NCBI RefSeq assembly: GCF_000444135.1
Contig: NZ_ATDK01000048.1
Location: 1-64,000 of the forward strand
DNA length: 64,000 bases
From: Pseudomonas avellanae BPIC 631
GTDB lineage: Bacteria; Pseudomonadota; Gammaproteobacteria; Pseudomonadales; Pseudomonadaceae
Direction: 5' to 3'
This document shows positions 1 through 9,638 of the stretch, piece after piece; positions within the stretch are counted from its first letter, which is position 1, and each line of letters begins with the position of its first letter. The translations under genes were made by a program, and so were the position numbers. The notes below the pieces were generated by a model that was not told the DNA's origin, did no database searches, and worked only from the letters and a program-made list of their open reading frames with translations.

Positions 1-120
1 CGCTCTGCGTCCGATCCTGACTGTGTAGTGCGGCGCAGATTTGTGACGCGGAGCGTCACCCAAGGCATTCCCACGCTGGAGCGTGAGGAACGATAATCTC
101 AACTATCGTACCCATGCTCT
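1..120. repeat. Dispersed GGACGCTCTGCGTCC-family repeat, left-truncated
   Basis: This stretch shares long blocks with the tandem array at 41,161-41,537: the CGCTCTGCGTCC start, the GCGCAGATTTGTGACGC block, GAGCGTCAC, the CATTCCCACGCTGGAGCGTG palindrome and GAACGATAATCTCAACTATCG. It begins at the window edge, so the copy is incomplete on the left. It is non-coding and lies just beyond the 3' end of the thioesterase gene. Confidence 0.8.
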
Positions 121-147
121 GCGCCCGGCTTTAAGAGATTGGAAACA

Positions 148-543
148 TCAGTCCTCTACGTCGAACTGGTCCTTGATGTAGCGGATTTCAGTCCGGCCGT
201 GCGGGGCGGGCTGGCCGTCTTCGTCGAGGTTGACGAAGACAATCTTCTCGACCGTCAGGATGCTCTTGCGGGTGATCTTGTTGCGCACCTGGCATTTGAG
301 GGTGATCGAGGTGCGACCGAACTCGGTGGCGGTAATCCCCAACTCGATGATGTCACCCTGGCGCGAAGCGCTGACGAAGTTGATCTCGGAAATGTACTTG
401 GTCACCACGCGCTGATTGCCCAACTGGACAATCGCGTAGATCGCCGCCTCTTCATCGATCCAGCGCAGCAGGCTGCCGCCGAACAACGTGCCGTTGGGGT
501 TGAGGTCTTCGGGCTTGACCCATTTGCGGGTGTGGAAATTCAT
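148..543 (-). CDS. Acyl-CoA thioesterase, YciA-like hotdog protein
   Basis: A 131-residue single hotdog domain predicted to hydrolyse acyl-CoA thioesters in the cytosol. The N-terminal NPNGTLFGGSLLRWIDEEAA stretch is the usual hotdog helix region of the YciA/BACH acyl-CoA hydrolase group (Asn-x-x-Gly-x-x-x-Gly-Gly, then Asp in the long helix). I start at the ATG at 543 rather than the in-frame GTG two codons upstream, because an AGGAG Shine-Dalgarno lies 5-9 bases before that ATG. It stands alone, divergent from ahcY. Length is normal for a one-domain family member. The family is clear; substrate preference cannot be read from sequence. Confidence 0.85.
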   Translation of the reverse strand: MNFHTRKWVKPEDLNPNGTLFGGSLLRWIDEEAAIYAIVQLGNQRVVTKYISEINFVSASRQGDIIELGITATEFGRTSITLKCQVRNKITRKSILTVEKIVFVNLDEDGQPAPHGRTEIRYIKDQFDVED

Positions 544-686
544 GTGCACTCCTGAGCGTCTGGCCGATAGAGAACAGCATGATGGCAGAGCCGGCGGCCA
601 ACGCCCATGCCTGCGTCATTGCAATTGTGCATGCACCCGATTACAACCGGATGGCAATAGAGTGGCCAGTTACCCGACAGAAAGCC

Positions 687-715
687 TTGGGAAGAATCGC
701 GAGCGCAGCTATACT
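687..715 (+). promoter_or_regulatory. Sigma-70 promoter for ahcY
   Basis: A TTGGGA -35 (687-692), exactly 17 bases, then a TATACT -10 (710-715). The predicted start near 722 leaves about 45 nt before the SAH aptamer and about 175 nt of leader before the ahcY ATG. Inferred from consensus match and position. Confidence 0.6.
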
Positions 716-765
716 GCCCAACGTTTCAAAACGGTCATCTACGCTTGATACCGTTCCCGCCACCT

Positions 766-2306
<1,541 letters not shown>

Positions 2307-2370
2307 TTGATCCTCTGTGAAGAGTGCGCGGCGTTCCTGACGCCTCTCACTCTCCCAGTTGGCAGTCACT

Positions 2371-2477
2371 TGTGGGAGCGGACTTGTCCGCGAAGGGCCC
2401 TGTAGATTCAACCGAGATGTAGCGTCTAAAGCAAAGCCTTCGCGGACAAACGAAACGTCGCCCGGTCCGCTCCCACA
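2371..2477. repeat. REP-type inverted repeat pair between ahcY and metF
   Basis: Begins TGTGGGAGCGGACTTGTCCG and ends GGTCCGCTCCCACA, with internal CGCGAAGG and CTTCGCG arms, so the whole unit is an imperfect palindrome of two inverted REP elements. The same blocks recur at 11,075-11,180, 11,984-12,091 and 21,837-21,927. Typical intergenic Pseudomonas REP doublet, possibly acting as mRNA 3' end protection for ahcY. Confidence 0.85.
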
Positions 2478-2513
2478 AAGTATGTGTTCGTTTCTATATC
2501 GAGATCGGCCTCC

Positions 2514-3359
2514 ATGAGCCAAGAACGCCGCTTCAGCTTCGAGTTCTTTCCTACCAAGACCGACGCTGGACATGAAAAGCTGCTGACCGTTGCTCGTCAG
2601 CTCGCTACGTACAACCCCGATTTTTTCTCCTGCACTTACGGTGCCGGTGGTTCTACCCGCGACCGCACGCTTAATACCGTGCTGCAGTTGGAGAACGAAG
2701 TAAAAGTGCCCGCCGCGCCGCATTTGTCGTGCGTTGGCGACAGCAAGGAAGACTTGCGCAGCCTGCTGGCCCAGTACAAGGATGCGGGTATCAAACGCAT
2801 CGTGGCCCTGCGCGGCGACCTGCCTTCCGGCATGGGCATGGCCAGCGGTGAGCTGCGTCACGCCAATGACCTGGTGGCATTCATCCGTGAAGAAACCGGC
2901 AGCCACTTCCACATCGAAGTCGCCGCCTACCCGGAAATGCACCCACAGGCGCGCAATTTCGAGGATGACCTCAAGCACTTCGTCACCAAGGCCAACGCCG
3001 GTGCCGACAGCGCGATCACCCAGTACTTCTTCAACGCCGACAGCTACTTCAACTTTGTCGAGCGCGTCGAGAAGATGGGCGTGAGCATTCCGATCGTGCC
3101 GGGCATCATGCCGATCACCAACTACAGCAAGCTGGCGCGCTTCTCCGATGCCTGCGGTGCGGAAATCCCGCGCTGGATCCGCAAGCAGCTGGAAGCCTAT
3201 GGCGATGATGTGCAGAGCATTCAGGCGTTTGGCGAAGACGTCATCACGCAGATGTGTGAACGCCTGCTGGAAGGTGGCGCCCCGGGCTTGCACTTCTACA
3301 CGCTGAACCAGGCAGAACCGAGCCTGGCGGTGTGGAACAACCTGCAATTGCCACGCTGA
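2514..3359 (+). CDS. metF: 5,10-methylenetetrahydrofolate reductase
   Basis: Reduces 5,10-methylene-THF to 5-methyl-THF with FAD, supplying the methyl group for methionine synthesis; cytosolic. The 281-residue protein opens MSQERRFSFEFFPTKT with the conserved FEFFP strand, carries CTYGAGGSTRDRT and ALRGDLP, and PGIMPI later, all standard for the MTHFR TIM barrel. The start is the ATG beginning MSQERR; upstream in-frame starts fall in the REP element tail. It complements ahcY, so the two neighbours cover two arms of the methyl cycle, but the REP unit separates them and they need not be co-transcribed. Confidence 0.96.
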   Translation: MSQERRFSFEFFPTKTDAGHEKLLTVARQLATYNPDFFSCTYGAGGSTRDRTLNTVLQLENEVKVPAAPHLSCVGDSKEDLRSLLAQYKDAGIKRIVALRGDLPSGMGMASGELRHANDLVAFIREETGSHFHIEVAAYPEMHPQARNFEDDLKHFVTKANAGADSAITQYFFNADSYFNFVERVEKMGVSIPIVPGIMPITNYSKLARFSDACGAEIPRWIRKQLEAYGDDVQSIQAFGEDVITQMCERLLEGGAPGLHFYTLNQAEPSLAVWNNLQLPR

Positions 3360-3371
3360 CAACGCTGTAAA

Positions 3372-3408
3372 GCCGCGATCTGTCGGGCACTTCGTCGCAG
3401 ATCGCGGC
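3372..3408 (+). terminator. Hairpin after metF
   Basis: An 11-bp perfect stem (GCCGCGATCTG at 3372-3382 with CAGATCGCGGC at 3398-3408) starts 12 bases after the metF stop. There is no T-run, so it may be a 3' stabilising hairpin or a weak terminator. Confidence 0.45.
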
Positions 3409-3669
3409 CTGATACACCGTTGGGCAGCATGAAAGCAGCGTATTGCGCTCGCTCTGTTATACTCCAGCCTTCCCGCCAGGCTTACGCCCGGACGCTCGGT
3501 CTTGCAATCGTCACTCGTTCACGCCATCAGCGCACTTTTCATCAAGCGCAGACGTCACGAGATGCACTGAAGACCCGGCAGGACCGGACGGGATCGCGTT
3601 GTCTTTACACGCCATTCGCGCCAGGCAAGACATCCCTTGAGCTTAAGCTCCAACAGAACAGGATTACTC

Positions 3670-5526
3670 ATGTCCTTTGCTTCCCTCGGTCTCTCCGAGG
3701 CTTTAGTCCGCGCCATCGAGGCAGCGGGCTACACCCAGCCTACCCCAGTGCAACAGCGGGCCATCCCCGCCGTGTTGCAAGGTCGCGACCTGATGGTTGC
3801 GGCACAGACCGGTACGGGTAAAACCGGTGGTTTCGCCCTCCCTATTCTGGAGCGGCTGTTTCCCAATGGTGTTCCGGACAAATCCCAGCGTCACGGCCCG
3901 CGCCAACCCCGCGTACTGGTCCTGACCCCGACTCGCGAACTGGCCGCGCAAGTGCACGAGAGCTTCAAGCTCTATGCCCGCGACCTCAAGTTCGTCAGCG
4001 CCTGCATCTTCGGCGGCGTCGGCATGAACCCACAGGTTCAGGCCATGTCCCGTGGTGTAGACGTACTGGTGGCCTGCCCTGGCCGCCTGCTCGATCTGGC
4101 CGGTCAAGGCAGCGTCGATCTGTCCCACGTCGAAATCCTGGTGCTCGATGAAGCAGACCGGATGCTCGATATGGGCTTCGTCCATGACGTCAAAAAGGTC
4201 CTGGCGCGTTTGCCAGCCAAACGTCAGAACCTGCTGTTCTCGGCGACCTTCTCCAATGACATCACGTCCTTGGCTGGCAAGCTGCTGCACAACCCGGAGC
4301 GCATCGAAGTCACGCCGCCGAACACCACGGTCGAGCGTATCGAGCAACGGGTTTTCCGCCTGGCTGCCAACCACAAGCGTTCGCTGCTGGCGCATCTGAT
4401 TACCGTGGGCGCCTGGGAACAGGTGCTGGTGTTCACGCGTACCAAGCACGGTGCCAACCGTCTGGCCGAGTACCTGGACAAACACGGCCTTGCGGCGGTG
4501 GCGATCCACGGCAACAAGAGCCAGAACGCACGTACCAAGGCGCTGGCCGACTTCAAGGCCGGTGATGTGCGCATTATGGTGGCTACCGATATCGCTGCGC
4601 GCGGTCTGGATATCGATCAGTTGCCGCATGTCGTCAACTTCGAGCTGCCTAACGTTGATGAAGACTACGTGCACCGTATCGGTCGTACCGGCCGTGCAGG
4701 TCGTTCCGGCGAAGCGATCTCGCTGGTTGCACCGGACGAAGAGAAGCTGCTCAAAAGTATCGAGCGCATGACCAAACAGAAGATTGCCGACGGCGATCTG
4801 ATGGGCTTCGACATCACTGCAGTCGAGGCCGAGAAGCCTGAAGTGCGTGAGCGTCCCGATGTTCGCAACTCGCGCGGCGCACGCCCTGCGCGTGCCGATG
4901 GCGACAAGAACAACGGCGGTCGTCGCGACAAGGGCAAGGATAAAGGCAAGGACAAACCTGCCGCTGCAGCTGCCACAGGCGAACGCCCTGCCCGACCGCC
5001 ACGCGAAAAAAAGCCCCGTGAGGGCACGCCTCGTAGCGAACAGCGTGCAGTGCAGCCTTCCACACCGCGTCAGGCATCAGATCGTGCCCCGGACGAGTTT
5101 CGCGATGACGAAGTCGATAACTTCGGCAATCGTGCTGACTATGTAAGCCCTTATCAGGGCAAAGGCCAGAACCGTGGCCGTCGCCCTGCTGCTGCGCCTG
5201 GCGCTGCACCGGCTGCTGGCGGCGCTGCACGTCCGGCCAATCCGGGCCGCCCTGCGGGTGGCGCGCCACGTACCGGTTCTGGTACGGGTGCACCGAAGCG
5301 CAATGGTTCGGGTTCTTCGGCGCCGCGCTCGCGCGACAGCCAGCCGCGCGGTCGTCGTCCGGCACGCGAAGATCAACCCTTGCCGCGCGACGGCCAGCCT
5401 CAGCCAAAGATCGTGCACAAAGAGTCAAAGATCGACCGCTTCCCGTCTGCCGAGCAACTGGACCAGTTGCCAGCACGCCCACGCGGTGAAAAACCGGCCC
5501 TGCTGACCCGCAACCGCGACAGCTGA
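3670..5526 (+). CDS. rhlE: DEAD-box ATP-dependent RNA helicase, RhlE type
   Basis: Unwinds RNA duplexes in ribosome assembly and RNA turnover. Of 618 residues, the first ~390 hold the helicase core: Q motif ([13 protein letters not shown]), Walker [22 protein letters not shown], and [13 protein letters not shown]. The remaining ~230 residues are a low-complexity basic tail rich in Arg, Gly, Pro and Ala, probably an RNA-binding extension and longer than in many RhlE proteins. The ATG at 3670 starts [12 protein letters not shown] as in the family; an earlier in-frame start at 3637 adds residues not matching the family. A TATACT -10-like box at 3458-3463 would give a ~200-nt leader. A strong terminator follows. 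Position next to metF matches P. aeruginosa. Confidence 0.93.
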   Translation: MSFASLGLSEALVRAIEAAGYTQPTPVQQRAIPAVLQGRDLMVAAQTGTGKTGGFALPILERLFPNGVPDKSQRHGPRQPRVLVLTPTRELAAQVHESFKLYARDLKFVSACIFGGVGMNPQVQAMSRGVDVLVACPGRLLDLAGQGSVDLSHVEILVLDEADRMLDMGFVHDVKKVLARLPAKRQNLLFSATFSNDITSLAGKLLHNPERIEVTPPNTTVERIEQRVFRLAANHKRSLLAHLITVGAWEQVLVFTRTKHGANRLAEYLDKHGLAAVAIHGNKSQNARTKALADFKAGDVRIMVATDIAARGLDIDQLPHVVNFELPNVDEDYVHRIGRTGRAGRSGEAISLVAPDEEKLLKSIERMTKQKIADGDLMGFDITAVEAEKPEVRERPDVRNSRGARPARADGDKNNGGRRDKGKDKGKDKPAAAAATGERPARPPREKKPREGTPRSEQRAVQPSTPRQASDRAPDEFRDDEVDNFGNRADYVSPYQGKGQNRGRRPAAAPGAAPAAGGAARPANPGRPAGGAPRTGSGTGAPKRNGSGSSAPRSRDSQPRGRRPAREDQPLPRDGQPQPKIVHKESKIDRFPSAEQLDQLPARPRGEKPALLTRNRDS

Positions 5527-5540
5527 TAGCCCGGCAACAA

Positions 5541-5573
5541 AAAACGCCCCGACCTGTTCGGGGCGTTTTTATT
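5541..5573 (+). terminator. Rho-independent terminator of rhlE
   Basis: AAAACGCCCCGA, short loop, TCGGGGCGTTTTTATTT begins about 15 bases past the rhlE stop; GC-rich stem followed by a T-run. Confidence 0.9.
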
Positions 5574-5595
5574 TGTGGGCCTGGAGGATGTTGAT

Positions 5596-6003
5596 CATCG
5601 CTCCCACGCTCCGCGTGGTAGCGCAGTTCTGGACGCTCTGCGTCCTCTTTGTGGCGCTCTGCGTCACACAAGGGCTCTGCGATATCAGTTAAATATATTC
5701 CAGACTCAAGCCCCTTTTTCGCCCCTCGGCGACCTACTTTGATGGGGCCAAAATAGGCAACCCCCCTCGCTCCTGTTTCCGGCCCGACTTCGTCGGGTTC
5801 CTTCGCCCTGTCACTAAGGTCGCACTCTGCGTCGTCAGTGCCATAGTGATAAAAAAGCGCTTTATTCATCGCTCCCACGCTCCGCGTGGTAGCGCAGCCT
5901 TGGACGCTCTGCGTCCGATCTTGAGACGGTAGCGCAGCGCCGATCTGTGACGCAGAGCGTCACGAAATGCATGCTAACGCGGAGCATTGGCACGATAGTC
6001 ATC
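5596..6003. repeat. Intergenic repeat cluster (two GGACGCTCTGCGTCC copies around a spacer)
   Basis: Two related blocks, 5596-5670 and 5874-6003, each begin CGCTCCCACGCTCCGCGTGGTAGCGCAG and continue to GGACGCTCTGCGTCC; the second also has GTGACGCAGAGCGTCAC as in the 41-kb array. Between them (about 5690-5860) lies GC-rich non-coding DNA with a GGCCCGACTTCGTCGGG hairpin, which I read as another dispersed element. I see no gene in the 545 bp between rhlE and the yceI-like gene. Confidence 0.75.
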
Positions 6004-6024
6004 TCAGGAAGTTTCATCGCACCA

Positions 6025-6057
6025 ACAAAAACGCCGACCCTAAGGTCGGCGTTTTGT
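6025..6057 (-). terminator. Bidirectional terminator of the yceI-like gene
   Basis: ACAAAAACGCCGACC, TAA loop, GGTCGGCGTTTTGT: an almost perfectly symmetric stem with A-run and T-run on the two sides, 15 bases beyond the stop of the minus-strand gene. Confidence 0.88.
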
Positions 6058-6072
6058 CGATCAGGCGTGCAC

Positions 6073-6651
6073 TTACTTCTTCTGTACGCCTTCGAAGGTG
6101 ATGTCCAGGTCCAGCGTCTGCGACGTCGGGCCAGGGCCTTTGATGCCGAAGTCGTTCAGGTTCAGCGTCGAAGTACCGTTGAAGCCGGCACGGTAGCCGC
6201 CCCACGGGTCCTTGCCTTCGCCGTTGAAGGTTGCCTTGATCACGATTGGCTTGGTCACGCCGTGCAGGGTCAGGTCGCCGGTCACATCAGCAGTTTTCTC
6301 GCCGGTCGATTTGACAGCGGTGGAGACGAACTTGGCTTCAGGGTATTTGGCAACGTCCAGGAAGTCTTTGCTGGAGATGTGCTTGTCGCGTTCAGCGTGG
6401 TTGGTGAACAGGCTGGCGGTTTTCAGCTCGACATTGATTTTGCTGGCTTCAGGCTTGGCAGCGTCAAAGCTGAACGTGCCGTCCCAGTCCTTGAATGTAC
6501 CGTGGATGAAGCTGTAGCCCAGGTGGCTGATCTTGAAGTCAACGAATGCGTGTTGGCCTTCCTTGTCGATAACGTAGTCGGCAGCCATGGCCTGGCCAGC
6601 AGACAACAGTGCGGTACCCAGAGCCAGAGCGGCGAGAGACTTCTTCAACAT
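6073..6651 (-). CDS. YceI family periplasmic protein
   Basis: A 192-residue exported lipocalin-like beta-barrel of the YceI family, whose members bind polyisoprenoid or other amphiphilic ligands. Residues 1-23 form a signal peptide (KK, a long Leu/Ala core, AMA-AD cleavage site). Mature sequence starts [22 protein letters not shown], the family hallmark; [14 protein letters not shown] is the second conserved strand pair. A GGGAAT ribosome site precedes the ATG at 6651. It follows the cytochrome b561 gene by 27 bases, as in E. coli yceJ-yceI. In P. aeruginosa the gene at this locus is PasP, reported as a secreted protease; I cannot support protease activity from sequence. Confidence 0.9.
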   Translation of the reverse strand: MLKKSLAALALGTALLSAGQAMAADYVIDKEGQHAFVDFKISHLGYSFIHGTFKDWDGTFSFDAAKPEASKINVELKTASLFTNHAERDKHISSKDFLDVAKYPEAKFVSTAVKSTGEKTADVTGDLTLHGVTKPIVIKATFNGEGKDPWGGYRAGFNGTSTLNLNDFGIKGPGPTSQTLDLDITFEGVQKK

Positions 6652-6678
6652 GCTTTTATTCCCGTTTTGGTTGAACAA

Positions 6679-7227
6679 TCAATGACGACCCAGCATACGC
6701 TTGAGGGTCACATCGCGATCGATGAAGTGGTGTTTCAATGCTGCCAGACCATGAAGCCCCGCAAAAATCACGATGACCCAGGCCAGGTAAAGGTGAATCC
6801 AGCCAGCCGTTTCCGCTTGTTCAGGAAGGCCCGAAACCAGCGCAGGCACATCAAACAAGCCGAATATCGGGATGCCCACGCCATCGGCAGTGGAAATCAG
6901 GTAACCGGCGAACATCACGGCAAACAACGCCACGTACAGAAACAAGTGGCCGAACGCAGCACCGATGCGCGTCAACTTACTGTAGCTGGTCAACGGCGGC
7001 GGTGGCGGGCTGAGCAAGCGCCAGACCACACGGATCAACATGACCGCAAACAGGGTGATGCCGATGCTCTTGTGCAGATCAGGGCCGGCCTTGCGCCACG
7101 TATCGTAGTAATCCAGCCCGACCATCCACAGCCCCAGCGCGAACATTCCAAACACGACAGCAGCCACACCCCAGTGCAGCACCATGCTGACCAGACCGTA
7201 GCGAGAGGATGAATTACGTAGCTGCAT
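6679..7227 (-). CDS. Cytochrome b561 (YceJ-like)
   Basis: A 182-residue inner-membrane diheme b-type cytochrome expected to pass electrons between quinones and a periplasmic acceptor. Four hydrophobic helices are visible, with His residues placed for heme: MVLHWGVAAVVFGMFAL (helix 1), DLHKSIGITLFAVMLIRVVWRL (helix 2), a third FLYVALFAVMFAGYLIS and YLAWVIVIFAGLHGLAALKHHF (helix 4). I start at the ATG at 7227; the TTG two codons upstream is weaker. Upstream gene of the yceI pair, so the two probably form one operon. Confidence 0.9.
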   Translation of the reverse strand: MQLRNSSSRYGLVSMVLHWGVAAVVFGMFALGLWMVGLDYYDTWRKAGPDLHKSIGITLFAVMLIRVVWRLLSPPPPPLTSYSKLTRIGAAFGHLFLYVALFAVMFAGYLISTADGVGIPIFGLFDVPALVSGLPEQAETAGWIHLYLAWVIVIFAGLHGLAALKHHFIDRDVTLKRMLGRH

Positions 7228-7510
7228 TCCCAATACCTTGTCAGAAGTGTTACCAGACTAGCTTTTTATCTATCGAATGAAAGAGCAAATTTTCGCTCGG
7301 ATGTATCGAACAATACGATCGGTTATTTCAACGATCAGTGCCCCGATTGCGCCGACAAAGCCAGCGCCTGTCCATCCGTGCAACAACAGCATCCCGATAA
7401 ATCAAAGTCAGTAACACTTTGCAATGACCATCGGCCGCCCGATGCCGATGAACGGCATGATCCGTCTCGATGTGGTCGCCCCTCATACCCAGAACGAATT
7501 GGGCAGGCAC
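7228..7510. other. Gene-free region upstream of cytochrome b561
   Basis: No convincing reading frame. The 60-100 bases nearest the cytochrome gene are AT-rich (about 7255-7335) and contain TATCGA twice (7270 and 7305 area), probably the promoter of the b561-yceI operon. The remainder shows nothing recognisable. Confidence 0.5.
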
Positions 7511-7546
7511 AAAAAAAGGGACGCGGTATCAACCGCGTCCCTTTTT
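7511..7546 (-). terminator. Terminator of the amine oxidase gene
   Basis: AAAAAAAGGGACGCGG, TATCAA loop, CCGCGTCCCTTTTT: perfect 9-bp GC stem flanked by A- and T-runs, about 18 bases beyond the minus-strand stop. Active in either direction by design. Confidence 0.92.
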
Positions 7547-7564
7547 CAGTCAGCTCGCGCTCGG

Positions 7565-9427
7565 TCAGTTGCTGACGTCTGCGGGTGCCTTGGCCGGAGC
7601 CGGTTTGGCCTGAGCTTTTTTTGCGGCTTCTTTTTTCGCGGCTTCTTTCTTTGCCGCTTCCTTCCTGGCCGCTTCTTTCTTCGCGGCTTCCGGGGTCTGC
7701 GGTTTTTTCGCCGCGTCAGCCTTGGCTGCAGGCTTTTTCGCCGGCTCTGCTTTTACCGGCGGTTTGGCTGGCTGGACCACCGGCGCAACCACTGGCACCG
7801 GGGCTGCAACAGGCGCGGGGGCCGGAGCAGGTTCCGGGGCCTTCTCTACCGGAGCAGGTGCTGGAGCTGGCTCTTCGGCACCGCCAAACAGGCGCGAGAA
7901 GAAGCCTGGCTTGCTGGCCTGCGGCGTGGTCGGCTCAGCCGGTTTGTCGGCAGAACCGCCACCAAACAGGTTGCTGAAGAAATTGCCTTCGGATTTCTGC
8001 GACGCCGGTGCCGGCGCTTTCGGAGGAGCAACCTTGACAGGCTCGAACGATTTGCCAGCCGCCAGATCCTGCACCTGGCTGGCGGCACGCTGACCACTGC
8101 GCAACGCACCTTCCAGCGTGCCGGGGTACAAGGTGTCGGTGTGCTCACCAGCAAAGGCTACGCGCAGAATCGGCCTTTCCCACAAGCGCCAGTACTTGCT
8201 GATCTGGCCAGGGCCGAATGCCAGATAGGAACCGCCCGTGGACGGGTCAACGCTGTAACGGCGGATTTCGTAGCCGGTGTAGGCCCCGCGCGCCTCGGGA
8301 TAGAACGCGTGCAGGCGGATCAGCACCTGATCGACGATCTGCTTGTCACCAAAGGCCTGCATGATGCGTGCGTTGTCGCCAGACAGGTTGATTACCACAT
8401 TGGCACCACCCTTGAGGGCCGGTTCTACCCACAGCATGCCCAGGCCGGTGTTACTGAACACTTCACCGGACATGCGCGCTTTGCTGTCCCAGACCGGGGT
8501 CTTGAACTTGAGCATGATCTGGTCGCGCCAGCCGTAGTTGGTGCTCTTGATCGCACCGATGTGCTGGGCATCCAGCGCTGGCGTCATCTGGATTTTGCCC
8601 AGAGAACGCAGCGGCACGGCCATGACCACGTAATCAGCGGTGTAGCTTGTTGCGCCAGCCTGAACGGTGACCTTGTCCTTCTCCTGGACAACGGCCGTCA
8701 CCGGCGAGCTGGTCTTGACGGTCTTGAGCTGTTTAACAAACGCTTGGGTCAACACCGCGCTGCCACCGGGCAGGCGCGAGGCGCGCAAATCACGCTCGTC
8801 AACCGAACGGTAAACCCGCGATTGCTGAGCGAAATACAGCAGCGACAGGCGCGAAGGCTCGTCGTAGCGTGTACGAATCTGCTGATTGATCAACTGACGT
8901 GCAGTGGTCGGCAGGCTCAGGCGGTCAAGCCAGTTGGCGACGTTGATCTGGTCCAGGGCGAACAATGTGCTGTTGGCCGCCGGGTTTTCCGGGTCATCAA
9001 TGGAGCGCGCCAGATTGTCCAACGTCTCGTTGTAGCGCTTGATGGCTTCAGCGGTTGCGGGCTGTTTGATCGCCAGATCAGCCTGGGTGAAGTAAACGCC
9101 GTCGATCAGGTAGCTGGGCGTGCGCACAAACTCAGGCGCGGGCACGGTCGCCAGCTTGAAACTGTCCAGGTAGCGGTTCAGCACCGGCTGGGCCTTGGTA
9201 TTGCCGATCCACTCGCTGGTGGCCAGACCGGAGCGACCACCCAGCGCAGGTTTGGCCTCCAGCAGCGTGACCTGCCAACCCTTGGCTTGCAGCTCATAGG
9301 CAGCGGTCAGGCCCGCCAGGCCACCGCCGACGACGATCGCCGTGCGTTGTTTTTCATCGGCGAGCGTAGAAACGCTGACCAGCCCTGCAACTATCAGCGC
9401 ACACGCGCGCAGCCACCCAGAAAGCAT
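7565..9427 (-). CDS. Exported FAD-dependent amine oxidase with Ala/Pro/Lys-rich tail
   Basis: A 620-residue flavoprotein of the monoamine oxidase/phytoene desaturase superfamily. It opens with a signal peptide (MLSGWLRACALIVAGLVSVSTLADEKQ is too long to be cytosolic leader; core about residues 7-22), then the dinucleotide site VVGGGLAGLTAAYELQ with ALGGRSG. The C-terminal flavin contact FAGEHTDTLYPGTLEGA lies near residue 430. From about residue 460 the chain is low complexity: two FFSxLFGG segments, a Pro/Ala/Val stretch, then repeated A-A-K-K-E units. Start: ATG at 9427 with CGGAG upstream; in-frame codons further upstream overlap bioA and are not used. Substrate unknown. Same position relative to bioA as in P. 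aeruginosa. Confidence 0.85.
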   Translation of the reverse strand: MLSGWLRACALIVAGLVSVSTLADEKQRTAIVVGGGLAGLTAAYELQAKGWQVTLLEAKPALGGRSGLATSEWIGNTKAQPVLNRYLDSFKLATVPAPEFVRTPSYLIDGVYFTQADLAIKQPATAEAIKRYNETLDNLARSIDDPENPAANSTLFALDQINVANWLDRLSLPTTARQLINQQIRTRYDEPSRLSLLYFAQQSRVYRSVDERDLRASRLPGGSAVLTQAFVKQLKTVKTSSPVTAVVQEKDKVTVQAGATSYTADYVVMAVPLRSLGKIQMTPALDAQHIGAIKSTNYGWRDQIMLKFKTPVWDSKARMSGEVFSNTGLGMLWVEPALKGGANVVINLSGDNARIMQAFGDKQIVDQVLIRLHAFYPEARGAYTGYEIRRYSVDPSTGGSYLAFGPGQISKYWRLWERPILRVAFAGEHTDTLYPGTLEGALRSGQRAASQVQDLAAGKSFEPVKVAPPKAPAPASQKSEGNFFSNLFGGGSADKPAEPTTPQASKPGFFSRLFGGAEEPAPAPAPVEKAPEPAPAPAPVAAPVPVVAPVVQPAKPPVKAEPAKKPAAKADAAKKPQTPEAAKKEAARKEAAKKEAAKKEAAKKAQAKPAPAKAPADVSN

Positions 9428-9638
9428 TCGGCGAACTCCGAAAAAAACGTAGGAAAGATTGGGCAAGTCAGCCAGAAGGATCGACTCGCTGCGCAGGATA
9501 CGCGAGCCATCAAATAGCCGCCAGCAATGTCCATCAGCCGTTAAAACTGCATCAGAGGTTGTCCCGCAGCCGGGCATTGCATAGGCTTGCGCGATTGTTC
9601 GTCCTCGCATCAAGCGAGTCGCTACCCGGAGATTGCAA

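Noticed and set aside
3420..3669. tRNA or other RNA gene in the rhlE leader
   Set aside because: No cloverleaf or recognisable RNA motif could be folded by eye; treated as a leader only.
7424..9517. Long plus-strand frame opposite the amine oxidase gene
   Set aside because: It mirrors the low-complexity tail and core of the real gene; composition is of repeated Phe/Arg/Leu from the antisense of Lys/Glu codons.
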